From positions 434,001 to 498,000 of the forward strand of contig JAPQWV010000330.1 of NCBI GenBank assembly GCA_027422505.1: a DNA stretch of 64,000 bases. The letters are read 5' to 3'. The notes under the pieces are model-generated. The model was not told where the DNA came from and made no database searches. It worked only from the letters and a program-made list of their open reading frames with translations. A program made the translations under genes and the position numbers. Within the stretch, counting starts at the first letter, position 1. Each line of letters opens with the position of its first letter. This document shows, piece after piece, positions 34,601 through 44,160 of the stretch. This DNA comes from Craterostigma plantagineum (lineage: Eukaryota > Streptophyta > Magnoliopsida > Lamiales > Linderniaceae).

Positions 34601-37600
34601 TGCGAAGGCATCGGATCTTATCTCCGACTTCTCTTTCAACAATTTCTTTAAATTCCTTAAATTTCAAAATAACCTCTGATTTTTCTTTTATAAAAAAAAC
34701 CCAGACGTACCTTGAAAAGTCGTCAATGAATGTCACCATATAGCGCATACCACTGACTGAAGGTTGTTTGACTGGTCCGAACACATCAGAGTGGATTGTC
34801 TCCAAAGGTTTCTTTGCCCTGTAGCTCGAATCTTCGAACGGTAACTGATGTGCTTTTCCGTACTGACAACCAGCGCAGACTGTGTTATCCTTTATATCTA
34901 GTTGAGGAAGACCTTTCAACATTGATTTCTTCACCATCACTTTAAGCTTGTGATAACTCACATGTCCCAGCCTTGCATGCCACAACTCAGCTGTTTCATT
35001 CTTTCGAGCCTTATCTACGTAAGCTGACTCAGCCGACATTACATAGATAGACTCGAGTTTTCTACCCTCCATGATTGGTGTACCATTGATTTTAAGATTT
35101 CGATACACCGTAACGTTATCGGGTCCGAAAATAACATAGTTTCCCGAAGTCGTTAGTTGTGACACTGATATAAGATTTTTCTTCATACCTGGGACATGGT
35201 AAACGTCGTGTAGCTGCACTTGTCCAGGGCTGAATCTTGGGGTGATGCTCGTTTTGCCAATATGAGCTATTGGCAACCTTGAATTATTTGCAGTAACCAC
35301 CATTCGTCCTCCCTTATACTCAGTCGTGTTTTGCAGCTTCTCCTTGTCTCCCGTCATATGATTGGAGCAACCCGAGTCTACGATCCAATCATTTTCATAA
35401 TTTATTTTTCCAGGGATGATGACGGCCAATGCCGATGATTCCTCCTTTACATCTTCGATTATTGCAGTAGATGCCTCTACGTCCCACTCATCCTCGCTGT
35501 TCTTAGTCTCGTGACTTTTTAAAATTACTGTATTACCCTCAGCGGTCTTTTTCCTATGCCAACAATCTCTAGCAAAGTGATTTGGTTTACCGCAAACGTA
35601 GCATGGACCTTTTTTAATTCCTTTGAGCTTCTGATTTTTGTTATAACGACCTTGCTGGAACCCCCTTGTTTCAGAGCTTATTTCTTCCTTTTTAATACAC
35701 TCTTTCTTATCTCGCCTGTTTTGTTGGTGAGGTCTCCCCTTAATTTTATAACTTAATAAAACTTCATCATCTTTCTTTAATGAGACCTCCGCCATTTGTC
35801 TGGTCAGCACTTCCTGGTCAGCTAAAATATTTTCAAGATTGACCAAGGAAGGCTGCTCTTTCCAACCTTGTATAGCGGCTATAATTCCTCTAAATTCAGG
35901 TCTTAGACCGTGAATAATAATTCTTCTTGTTTTAGCATCTGAAACTTTATCAGTCGGGTCCAATTCAGATATTTCACGACAAAGGGAACGTACCTTATTA
36001 AAATACTCGCGTATCGTCATCTCCCCTTGTCTGATTGACAGAAGCTCATTTTCGAGAAGTTGCAGCTTGAATTCATTTTTCTTCGAAAATAATGCCGCCA
36101 GTGTGTCCCAAGCTTCTTTTGGAGTGCTTGCATCTCGTATGTGTTCCAGCAACTCTTTGCTGATAGTCGTCTTGAGTGCGTACATGGCCTTTCCCGCTTT
36201 AATTTTCCATTTCCGTAAGGCTCCAGCTTCTTGTGGTTGTGCGACCTCGTCTCCGCCGACTACCTCCCATATATCTTGTCCTTGAAGATATGACTCCATA
36301 CAGGTCTGCCACGTTGTGTAATTTTGATTGGTGAGTTTCTCCATTCCGCCTACTGACTGTAGGTCCGCCATCGTGACTTGGATTACCTCCTCGTAACCAA
36401 GCAAGCCTCACGCGCTTCACAATATTTAATTATTTATTTTTATTGTGCACGATGTCTCCGACTCAAACTTCCTTTATCGGTGACAACAGATGAACCCGCA
36501 GTATTTCCGCTGTCACTCAAACTTTCCAACGTGGCTGACGTTTATCTGGCGTGACTCCGGCGTGGCTCTGTCGTGGCTCTGACGTGGCTCTGATACCACT
36601 TGTTGAATATTGGAGTGGGACAATGAATTATTATAACAAAAGTTCTTTTATTATTGAAGAGGGCCACACACTTATTATTAAATTCTACACCTCACGTATA
36701 TTATTCAAAGCACTCACTCTCATAGACTTTATGACACTAGACAACAACTCACACAACACAACCACATGCATATTACATATTTATAATGTTCTTATGTCGG
36801 TTTATCATCTCTAGATGATGCTACGTGTAGATATTACTTAGAATATCTATTTTACAATGCAACATGTGGCTCTATACGTGGTTGATGACTCATGCTCTAT
36901 TATGTCTGTTGCAATTATTAAGTCGGTTCATTTAAGTCGGTTCTAGATGGTGGTGATGACTTTCTTCAATGTAAAGCCAATAGCAGTGCATTATTGATTT
37001 AATACCTCTTTTCTCTTTTTTGTCTTCTTTGGATAGAGCAAGTGACAAGAGCGAAAGGGAGAAAAGGACGACCATTAATGCGGACGATTTGTTGTGGGCA
37101 ATGGAAAACTTGGAACTTCACGACTACATCCCTCCCCTGAGGCTTTACTTGGAAAAGGTCCGAGAGGTAATTAGTAGTTTCTCTCCGTCCTTTCTTATTC
37201 ATTATGCCGATATACGTTTCTTCAGCTGTTTATTGCCCACCTGTAATAATCTTGTTTATTCCTTTTGTTTGTGTTTTCATTACATTACTGGTTCAAACAG
37301 TCGTCAGAGGTACGCAGTTTCCCTCTGTTTTTCTCTAATTTGTGACTTTAGAATGAACTTTCTGAGCCTTAAAGTGTTATCTTCAGAGTGGCGGCAGCAC
37401 CAGTGGTGGACGTGGTTCACATGAGCAGGTAACCTTTTTTTTTCTTTAGTTTTGTCGATTGATCAAATCTTGGGTTTAAGTGTTCTCTTCTCTATTTCTC
37501 TTTTCTTTGTTTTTTCCTTCCCCTGCAGTTCGCTCCTCTTCAAGGATTTTCTTCACAAGCTATGGGCTTTGATTCTAATTTCCCAGGTCTCCAAAACCCC

Positions 37601-38464
37601 CAAGTTGGTCAGCAGGGGCCTTCTTCTTCTTCACTAGTTACGAGTTTCGGATCTAATTTCCCAGGTTACAACGTCCCAAATGCCCAACTTGGTCAAGTGG
37701 GACCACCATCTTCTTCGCAAGCTTTCAACTATGGATCTAATTTGCCAGGTTTCAACGTCTCAAATGCCCAAATTGGTCAGGGACCTTATTCACAAGCTAT
37801 GGGATTTGGGTCTAATTTGCCCGGTTTCAACGTCCCAAATCCCCGAATTGGTCATCAGGTGGAACCATCTTCTTCGCAAGCTTTCGACTATGGGTCTGAT
37901 TTACCAGGTTTCAACGTTCCAAATTTCCAAATTGGTCAGGGACCTTATTCACCAGCTATGGTCTTCGGGTCAAATTTCCCAGGTTACGCCCCTTATGCTC
38001 AAGTTGGTCAAGGACCTTCTTCTTCTTCTTCTTCACAAGCTATGGGTTTAGGGCCAAATCTCCCAGGTTTCAGCGTCCCAAATGCCGCCCGAATTGGTCA
38101 GGTGGGACCTTTTTTTTCTTCTTCACAAGCTATGATGGACTTAGGGCCAAATTTCAGCGTCCCAAACGCCGACCAAATTGGTCAGTTGGGAACTTCTTCT
38201 TCACAAGATAACAGCTTGGGGTCTTTTTTACCAGGCGTTCATCAAAACTCCCAAATTGGTCAGGTGGGACTTTCTTCTTCTTCTTCTTCTACACAAGCTA
38301 TGGAGTTGGGGTCAAATTTCAACGTCCCAAACGCAGCACAAATTTGTCAGCTACCTTCTACACCACAAGATAGCCTCCAAGTTTTTTTAGAAGGTGTCTT
38401 TGTCGACGAAGAGCCCGAAGTTGATCGATCAACAGGGCTCACCCAATCGTCAACAACGCCATGA
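31624..38464 (+). CDS. NF-YB: NF-YB copy 2 with long repeat tail; copia inserted in intron 1
   Basis: Exons 31624-31793, 37037-37166, 37301-37309 (9-nt microexon), 37387-37428 and 37529-38464 join in frame to about 428 residues. Intron 1 is 5.2 kb because a copia element sits in it, antisense. The histone fold is recognisable ([41 protein letters not shown]) but changed at usual NF-YB positions: LIPMENI where LPIANV is typical, and SRVAIE where SKDAKE is typical. The last exon encodes a 311-residue uncharged tail of [20 protein letters not shown] units, ending with an acidic [10 protein letters not shown]. If spliced, it would be an NF-Y subunit with a disordered tail more than twice the size of its core. 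Expression is unproven. Confidence 0.75.
31853..32220 (-). repeat. 3' LTR of the intronic copia (left in window)
   Basis: 368 bp, TGTTGAATATTGG...TTTCTTCA. The stop codon of the RNase H reading frame overlaps its border (32218-32220). Confidence 0.95.
32218..33531 (-). CDS. Copia reverse transcriptase-RNase H (polyprotein, part 2)
   Basis: This continues the polyprotein in another frame after the single-base lesion. The RT core is visible in [26 protein letters not shown] and [11 protein letters not shown], where YVDD is the catalytic box. RNase H follows, with [18 protein letters not shown] and FCDNQSAI, then [13 protein letters not shown]. The stop lies at the LTR border. The frame is otherwise open, which agrees with a young element. 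Confidence 0.95.
   Translation of the reverse strand: MAKITTVRVLIALAASKSWRLWQMDVKNAFLHGELDKEIYMIQPAGFEDKENPSYVCKLKKALYGLKQAPRAWYGKIAEFLVQCGYSVTPADSSLFVKETKGKLAIVLVYVDDIIISGDDEDEIRQTRRNLSVRFQMKELGELKHFLGLELKERGDGLLLYQLKYAKDLLRKFGMIDCKPISTPIEANAKICAEDGKDLENATMYRQLVGSLIYLTLTRPDISYAVGIASRFMEKPKKPHLELARRILRYVKGTINYGILYEKNKDVKITGYCDADYAGCRDTRRSTTGYVFKLGSAAVSWCSKRQPTVSLSTAEAEYRAAAMTAQESTWLVQLLNDLHQSISDGVQIFCDNQSAIRIAENPVCHARTKHVEVHYHFVREKVLKGEIELKHIGTENQVADIFTKGLTVSKFEEFRTRLGMIQTENTIREDVGAEGEN
33555..36371 (-). CDS. Copia gag-protease-integrase and start of RT (frameshifted polyprotein, part 1)
   Basis: The likely start is the ATG at 36371 (MADLQSVGG...); the open frame extends slightly upstream. 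The N-terminal part is the copia gag domain. A zinc knuckle ([14 protein letters not shown]) lies near residue 260. The protease active site is in [12 protein letters not shown], and the GAG-pre-integrase motif is [12 protein letters not shown]. Integrase residues are visible in [16 protein letters not shown] and [14 protein letters not shown] begins at [12 protein letters not shown]. The frame ends after the 'LVAR' block because of a one-base loss near 33588. These proteins copy and insert the element; this copy could not make full RT without frameshifting. Confidence 0.95.
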   Translation of the reverse strand: MADLQSVGGMEKLTNQNYTTWQTCMESYLQGQDIWEVVGGDEVAQPQEAGALRKWKIKAGKAMYALKTTISKELLEHIRDASTPKEAWDTLAALFSKKNEFKLQLLENELLSIRQGEMTIREYFNKVRSLCREISELDPTDKVSDAKTRRIIIHGLRPEFRGIIAAIQGWKEQPSLVNLENILADQEVLTRQMAEVSLKKDDEVLLSYKIKGRPHQQNRRDKKECIKKEEISSETRGFQQGRYNKNQKLKGIKKGPCYVCGKPNHFARDCWHRKKTAEGNTVILKSHETKNSEDEWDVEASTAIIEDVKEESSALAVIIPGKINYENDWIVDSGCSNHMTGDKEKLQNTTEYKGGRMVVTANNSRLPIAHIGKTSITPRFSPGQVQLHDVYHVPGMKKNLISVSQLTTSGNYVIFGPDNVTVYRNLKINGTPIMEGRKLESIYVMSAESAYVDKARKNETAELWHARLGHVSYHKLKVMVKKSMLKGLPQLDIKDNTVCAGCQYGKAHQLPFEDSSYRAKKPLETIHSDVFGPVKQPSVSGMRYMVTFIDDFSRYVWVFFIKEKSEVILKFKEFKEIVEREVGDKIRCLRTDNGGEYTSREFSKLLKEHKIRHQLTCPNTPQQNGVAERKNRHLAETCRSMIHAKNVPPRFWAECMKTAAHVINRLPQAKLGFISPFEKLWKIKPTVGHFRVFGCVCYVFVPSHLRTKFDRKAIKCIFVGYDSQRKGWRCCDPTTGRCYTSRHVVFDEASSWWTPQKSELPDSKETEEQFEKIVKLPEENPTLQEPEEDVQSPRTPQSPWRTGVHQTTPEVSRPSQIEETEPTGEEHDEVSPSPTQLRRSSRQRRPNPRYANIALEEDENIKESEIFEEAVKYTEWRKAMSEEIMALKQNETWDLVPKPDGVKPISCKWVYKIKRRPDGSIERYKARLVARDFRNSMG
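36601..36968 (-). repeat. 5' LTR of the intronic copia (right in window)
   Basis: 368 bp; no difference from the other LTR was seen by eye, which implies a recent insertion. Confidence 0.95.
37560..38350 (+). repeat. Coding repeats in NF-YB copy 2 tail
   Basis: About ten units related to the 84-bp units of copy 1 but more degenerate in length (about 60-84 bp). Recurrent pieces are [25 protein letters not shown] and SSSSQAM. All stay in frame. The HQV-type linker appears only once here, so the strict dimer pattern is special to copy 1. Confidence 0.85.
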
Positions 38465-38465
38465 G

Positions 38466-38503
<38 letters not shown>

Positions 38504-38996
38504 CTGATGATGATGATGAGGGGGGAGGAGATCTTTCTTCACAAGATTTCGGCTACCCCAAACCCAAAGTGAATATTAGTTGTTACTTAGGTAATAGATC
38601 TTTTGTTTTCTCTTAGGTCTCCCTACTCTGTCGAGGATAATGAGTCTTGTTTCAGTGAATAGATAAACAAAGATTCATTCTTTCATTAGTCGGTCGTTTT
38701 CATTCTTGACTGTTTTCATAAGTGTACTTATCTCCGTTCCACGTGTAGAGTGGACAACCCAAACTCAAACCCCATTATCGCTGCATTTGACTGTTAGAAA
38801 AATCATGAAATAGAAGAGCAAGGTTGTCCTAGACTACGACAAAGACTACTACAAAAATCTCTGAATAAATATAGAGATGGTCAGAAAGAATATAAAGATA
38901 TATTGGACTATATTGATCCGAGTCAAAGGGAAGCATTGCATATGTACTATGATGCGTTTGAGATGTATTTGTTATTTTTTCATAGTAAGCTCCTAG
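38465..38996 (+). other. NF-YB copy 2 3' flank with (GAT)n tract
   Basis: A GAT microsatellite spans about 38465-38518 directly after the stop. The shared 3' block follows at about 38655-38760. The stretch 38780-38945 (ATCATGAAATAGAAGA..., AAAATCTCTGAATAA) recurs at about 42975-43115 after copy 3. Confidence 0.7.
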
Positions 38997-40921
38997 TGAT
39001 AAAAGAGAAAGATTTGTATTTTATATCTTATTCTGTTACAGTCGAAGATGACCTCATTATATAGCAGATGATTTCTAAACTAGCCATTGAGACACAATCA
39101 TTTTAATTTAGCTAATCATATTTTTCTTTAATTGTATAATCTTTGACTTGATTTCTGATTTTGTGCCTTGATCGGTTGAGTCTTTTCTTCAATCTTCAAC
39201 ACTCCCCCTCAAGTTGGTTTCTTTATATTTATAGGACCCAACTTGATTAAAAACCTTTCAAATATTTGTCGATCAATTGCCTTTGTAAATATATCTGCTA
39301 GCTGATTTTGGCTTTTGAGAATGGGGTCTCGATTTCATTAGCTTGTACTTTTTCATGAACGAAATGACAATTCACTTCAATGTGTGTTTGTCATCTCGTG
39401 GAACACAGGGTTAGATGCTATGTGTCTCGTTGCGTTATTGTCGCAAACAATTGCATCGGTTCTTTGCATTCTATCTTCACGTCTTGTAGTAGTTGTTTTA
39501 TCCATATTAGCTCGCATGTTGTTAAAATCATAGCCCAATATTCTGCTTCAGCAATTGTTCATGTTACGACTTTCTGTGTCGCATTCTGTCCTGGGTTCTC
39601 GAGGAAATGGAGACACGGGGGGCTTTTTGTGGCTTTTTGCTTTGAACCATGGTTTGATTAGGGATGGCAGTGGGGCGGGGATTCCCCGTCCCCGCGGGGA
39701 TCCGCCCCGAAAGGGGCGGGGAATCCCCGAGTTTTTATCCCCGCGGGGCGGGGACGGGGACTGATTTTTCCCCGCGGGGATCCCCGCCCCGTTCCCCGCC
39801 CCGCCCCGAACCTATATTATATATTAAAATATATATAATTTTAGATTATAATTTAAATAATAATAAAATAATATCAAAAATTAGATTAAATAATATTAAA
39901 ATAATACAAATAATATTTAAAAATTATAATTTATACAATATTTATAACAAAAAATATCCAAATTTATATATTATGTTAAAAACATTATATTTTAAAAAAA
40001 AATATGAATCCCCGCGGGGAATCCCCGCCCCGCGGGGATCCGGCGGGGACGGGGACAGTTTTGTCCCCGAATGCATCGCGGGGACGGGGACGGGGATTGG
40101 ATCCCCGCCCCGAATAGGGATGGCAGTGGGGCGGGGATTCCCCGTCCCCGCGGGGATCCGCCCCGAAAGGGGCGGGGAATCCCCGAGTTTTTATCCCCGC
40201 GGGGCGGGGACGGGGACTGATTTTTCCCCGCGGGGATCCCCGCCCCGTTCCCCGCCCCGCCCCGAACCTATATTATATATTAAAATATATATACTTTTTA
40301 ATTATAATTTGATAAATAATAAAATAATATCAAAATATAGATTAAATAACATTAAAATAATACAAATAAGATTTAAAAATTATAATTTATATAATATTTA
40401 TAACAAAAAATATCCAAATTTATATATTATATTAAAAATATTATATTTTAAAAAAATATGAATCCCCGTGGGGAATCCCCGCCCCGCGGGGATCCGGCGG
40501 GGATGGGGACGGGGACAGTTCTGTCCCGGATGCATCGCGGGGACGGGGACGGGGATTGGATCCCCGCCCCGAACCCGCCCCGTTGACAACCCTAGCCCCG
40601 AACCCGCCCCGTTGACAACCCTAGGTTTGATTTCTTACATGGTTTTTGAGAGCTTCTGTAAATGAGTTTTTTTTTTTTTTTTGCAATGGTCGAGACTCGA
40701 GATCTCTTTTTTTTGTAAAAGAGAAAGATTTATATTTCATATCTTATTCTATTGCAACCGAGGATGACCTCATTATATAGCAGATATTTTTTAAACTAGC
40801 CGTTGACACACAATCATTTTAATTTAGCTAATCATATCTTTTCTTTAATTGTATGATCTTTGACTTAGATTTCTGATTTTGCGCCATAGGTCAGTGTAGT
40901 CTTTTTCTTCAATATTCAATA
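38997..40921 (-). mobile_element. Relic copia element with nested hAT MITE
   Basis: Two LTR-like copies at about 38997-39201 and 40714-40921 share ...AAAAGAGAAAGATTT..., GATGACCTCATTATATAGCAG and AATTTAGCTAATCATA. Beside the left one is ACTCCCCCTCAAGTTGG, a purine tract on the minus strand. Bases 39250-39560 read, on the minus strand and with frame breaks, as the end of a copia RNase H (ASNPVFHE... followed by an HIEVNCHF-like stretch). Most of the interior is deleted. The LTR borders are approximate, and no target duplication was found. Confidence 0.7.
39659..40623. mobile_element. hAT-type MITE with palindromic GC arms, internally duplicated
   Basis: The 965-bp insert is flanked by a perfect 8-bp duplication GGTTTGAT (39651-39658, 40624-40631). 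It starts TAGGGATGGCAG and ends GACAACCCTA. Its unit is a GC arm packed with CCCCGCGGGG palindromes, an AT-only core of about 200 bp, and a second GC arm. The unit occurs twice (from 39659 and from about 40115), and the right tip (CGAACCCGCCCCGTTGACAA) is also doubled. It carries no transposase. The frame through it is an artefact of the repeats. Confidence 0.85.
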
Positions 40922-41498
40922 TATTCTTTTGAACCCTATTATGCTTCTGATTCTGAGTTGTGTCTTTCTTTTGGAGTTTGGGTTCTTATTGCGCACGATA
41001 TTTTTAACAAATGATTACTTAAAAAGGATAATTTAACACTGTGGATTACCAAATGCTTTGTTGCAAGCAAACCCCTCCCTAGCAAAGAATTTTAATTTTG
41101 AGTAACAACAAAAACTATATTAATATAATGTGTATACTATAGGTATAGAAATAATATTGTCCTCCAACAAAACATCATCTCTCAGCCGTTCGATCTTCTG
41201 ATACCTCTCTTAGCCGATCTTCTCCAACTGTCCGCGCTCTTGCCAGCTATAAATTCAAGGTTTAGCTCTATTCAAACTCCAAGCTCTTAAAAACTACTAT
41301 ACCTTCCCTGCCTGCGTTTTCTCTTCTTGATTAGTTTCTTGACGTCGATCAGTCTCCAAACTTGTAATTTCACGCACTACTTATACGTACAATCCTCTTT
41401 TCTTTATGTTTCCCACATTATGGACGATTGAATTTGATTTTCTTATCCCTATCCTTTCTATTGATTGATTATTTTTTGTTTGGTGGAGCTAGGTTTTG
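40922..41498 (+). other. Aminotransferase intron scrap and NF-YB copy 3 promoter
   Basis: The stretch 40930-41000 (GCTTCTGATTCTGAG..., TTTGGAGTTTGGGTTCTTATT) matches intron 3 of the aminotransferase-like gene at about 23685-23745, so the same duplication unit preceded this copy. The shared CATCATCTCTCAGCCGTTCG block follows at about 41171. Confidence 0.65.
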
Positions 41499-42667
41499 AT
41501 GGCAGACAGTGGTGAAGGGGGAGAACAGAGGCCATCTTCGTCCAACGTCAGTAACAAGGATCGGTTGTTACCCATTGCAAATGTTGATCAGATAATGAGG
41601 AAGATAATGCCTGGGCATGGAAAGATTGCCAAAGATGCTAAAGAACTTGTTCAGGAATGTGCTTCAGAATTCATCAGCTTCATAACTAGCGAGTATGTTG
41701 AAAGATTTATGTTTTTTTAAATCATTATAGCCAGTCCAGTCAAGATGGTTAGAACGAAGATGTAAAGCCAATAGCAGCAGTGCATTCTTGATTAATTCCT
41801 CCCCTTTTTTTTTGGTCTTCTTTGGATGCAGAGCAAATGAAAAGTGCGAAAGGGAGAAAAGGAAGACCATTAAAGGGGAAGATGTGTTGTGGGCAATGGA
41901 AAACTTGGGTTTCGACAACTACGTCGCTCCCCTGAGTGTTTACTTGAAAAAGGTGGTAGTAGTTTCTCTCTGTATTCTTCAGCTGTTTATTTCCGCCCAC
42001 CTATGTATGGAGAATAATAATCTTGTTTATTTCTTTTTCTTGCGTTGTTAGTGGATGGACCAGCAGTCAGATGTAGGCAGTTTCCCTCTCTCTCTCTCTC
42101 TCTCTTTTTTTTTTTTTTTTTCTCTCTATAATTTGAGACTTTCGAACGAAATTTCTGAGGCGTAAACTGCTATGTTCCTCCCATGAGAAGGTAAGCCGCT
42201 TAGTTGGAGTAATACAGAAGACGCCGCTTAGTTCCCATGAGCAGGTAAGCCTTTTTTTTTTTTCTTAATTTTCTCGGTTCCATCAAATCTTGGATTGGAG
42301 GAAGTGTTTTTCTCTCTATTTCTTGATTTGGGTTTTCTTTTCATTCGTTTTTGATATCTCCCCCCCTGCCCTACAGTTTGTTGATCCTCTTCAGGGATCT
42401 TCTTCTTCGCAAGATAACAGCTTGGGGTCTCTTTTACCAGGCGTTCATCAAAACGCTCAAATTAGTCAAGTGGAACCTTCTTCTTCACAAGCTATGGACT
42501 TATTAGGGTCAAGTTTCAGCGTCCCAATTGATCAGCAGCTACAACCTTCTTCTTCTTCTTCTTCAGCAGATAGCCTCCAACTTCTTGTAGATAGTTTCTT
42601 TGTCGACGAAGAGCCCGAAATCCATCAGCAGGGCTACTCTCCCAAGCGTCAAAAACGCCAAGAGTGA
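41499..42667 (+). CDS. NF-YB: NF-YB copy 3, short tail
   Basis: Exons 41499-41692, 41832-41952, probable 42052-42072 (21-nt microexon), 42218-42244 and 42377-42667, giving about 217 residues. The core is closest to canonical [58 protein letters not shown]. It lacks the Asp that marks LEC1-type NF-YB at the position after 'KIA'. Exon 2 ends at YLKK, three residues earlier than in the other copies. The tail is only about 96 residues, without [11 protein letters not shown] arrays, and ends with FFVDEEPE and a basic KRQKRQE. It probably resembles the ancestral form. The third and fourth exons are the least certain. Confidence 0.75.
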
Positions 42668-43328
42668 TGATGGGAGGAAGATCTTTCTTCCCAAGATTTC
42701 GGTTACACCTCCCAAAAGTGAATATTAGTTAGTATGGTAGGGAAAATAGAATCTGTTTTCTCTTATATTGGTCTCTCTCTACTCTTATCAGGGATGGATG
42801 ATGATTCTCTCATATTCAGTGAATAAATAAACAAAGATTCATTCTTTCATTAGTCGTTCGTTTTCATTCTTGACCGTTTTCATAAGTGCGTAGTTTATAT
42901 CTCCATGCCACGTGTAGAGTAGACGACAACTCAAACTGATCAAACCCCCCATTATCGTTGCATATTTTGACTGTTGGAAGAAAAATCATGAAATAGAAGA
43001 TCAAGGTTGTCCTAGACAAAGACTACTGCAAAAATCTCTGAATAATATAGAGATGGTCTGGAAAAAATAAAAATATATTGGCCGACTATCGAACCGAGTC
43101 AAAAGGAATGCGATGCATATATACTATGCTATTTTTCCTCATTCAAATCTCACCCTCTTTAACTTCATATAGTTTTATCCTTGCAGAACGAATAATTATT
43201 AGTCTATTTTAATACATTCCGTGTCCTAAAAAAAAGGTTCCGGAAATTAATTGATCAACGGTAGATAGATGATCTCGCTCGTCGTCATTTCAAAAACAAG
43301 ACAAGCAAAATATTGTGTTGAGATCATA
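42668..43328 (+). other. NF-YB copy 3 3' flank
   Basis: The shared 3' block is at about 42823-42935 and the ATCATGAAATAGAAG block at about 42985. The match to the copy 2 flank ends near 43130, marking the edge of the duplication. The RCI2 promoter follows. Confidence 0.6.
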
Positions 43329-43653
43329 ATGGGTACAGAAACGTTTGTTGAAGTTATTCTGGCTATTTTGTTGCCACCTGTCGGAGTCTTCCTTAGATAT
43401 GGCATTGGAGTAATATATTATATGTAGATAGATACTTTCATACATTCATTCATCCTTCACATTCTGGACCTTTTTTTTTCATTTTAATATATGGGTTTTC
43501 TACAATATAATTATGAAATTAATTAATGATCTATGATGTGATTATGGTTTTTTTATTGTGTTTCAGGTGGAGTTTTGGATCGATTTGTTGCTGACACTAT
43601 TTGCGTACTTACCTGGGATCATATACGCCATTTACGTTTTAGTTGGAAAGTAA
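43329..43653 (+). CDS. RCI2: RCI2/PMP3 small hydrophobic membrane protein
   Basis: Two exons, 43329-43409 and 43567-43653, encode 55 residues, too short per exon to stand out as open frames. The protein is the classic PMP3 fold: MGTETFVEVILAILLPPVGVF, RYGIG, then FWIDLLLTLFAYLPGIIYAIY, two membrane spans joined by a short loop. Splicing falls between G27 and V28 at a normal GT-AG intron. The Arabidopsis relatives RCI2A/B are plasma-membrane proteolipids induced by cold and salt that limit Na+ uptake and hyperpolarisation. No stress elements were examined in detail here. Confidence 0.95.
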
Positions 43654-44160
43654 AATGCAAAGATCGTGTTAAAATATTGATTTGTTGGTACAGTGTAATG
43701 TTTTATCAGCAGATTATGGTTTAATTTTTTGAATTTATAGTTTGGTATCAGTTAAATTCAGGCATTCTTTTGGCGTCGTGTATCATAAAGCATTCTTGAT
43801 TTCGACGTTGTCAACTATGGCAAGTCAAAGAAGGGAATACTTGAGAAGCCATACTGTGTACTCATCGTGTATTTTGGCCTGGAATTCATACAAGAAAATA
43901 AATAGTTGATAATATAGCACTACCGTTTCTTTATTCAAACGATTGCCGCTTTTTCAAGGTTTGACGTTTTTCTCTACTAAACGGAGTCGTTTTCAAGGCT
44001 GCTCTTTTTTTTTTCTTCCATAATAAAATATGTATACCATAACCTAAATAGTAATAATCCCAAATCCCAAATCCCAATCTAGGAATGGAGTTCTTCGCTA
44101 ATCTGTCCATACTCTTGAAGAAGTTAGAGCTGTAGGAAAGAAAAGCAGGGAAGAAACGTA

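Larger units (their letters stand above)
31853..36968 (-). mobile_element. Near-complete, very young Ty1/copia element in NF-YB copy 2 intron 1
   Basis: 5116 bp with LTRs of equal length (368 bp each) that look identical. The 5-bp duplication is ATGTA (31848-31852, 36969-36973). Read on the minus strand, the primer site TGGTATCAGAGCC follows the 5' LTR, and the purine tract GAAGGGGAGAAT precedes the 3' LTR. The coding order gag, protease, integrase, RT, RNase H is that of copia. One single-base frameshift near 33588 divides the polyprotein. The uninterrupted paralogous introns of copies 1 and 3 give the empty site (GATGTA(G/A)AGCCAATAGCAG). Confidence 0.95.

Noticed and set aside
39664..40461. 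265-codon open frame of PRGSP- and NIYNK-like repeats
   Set aside because: It runs through the GC arms and AT core of a hAT MITE and is doubled by the internal duplication. It has no codon or domain signal.
41499..42667. LEC1-type (embryo regulator) NF-YB
   Set aside because: The LEC1-defining Asp in the histone fold is Lys or Arg in all three copies.
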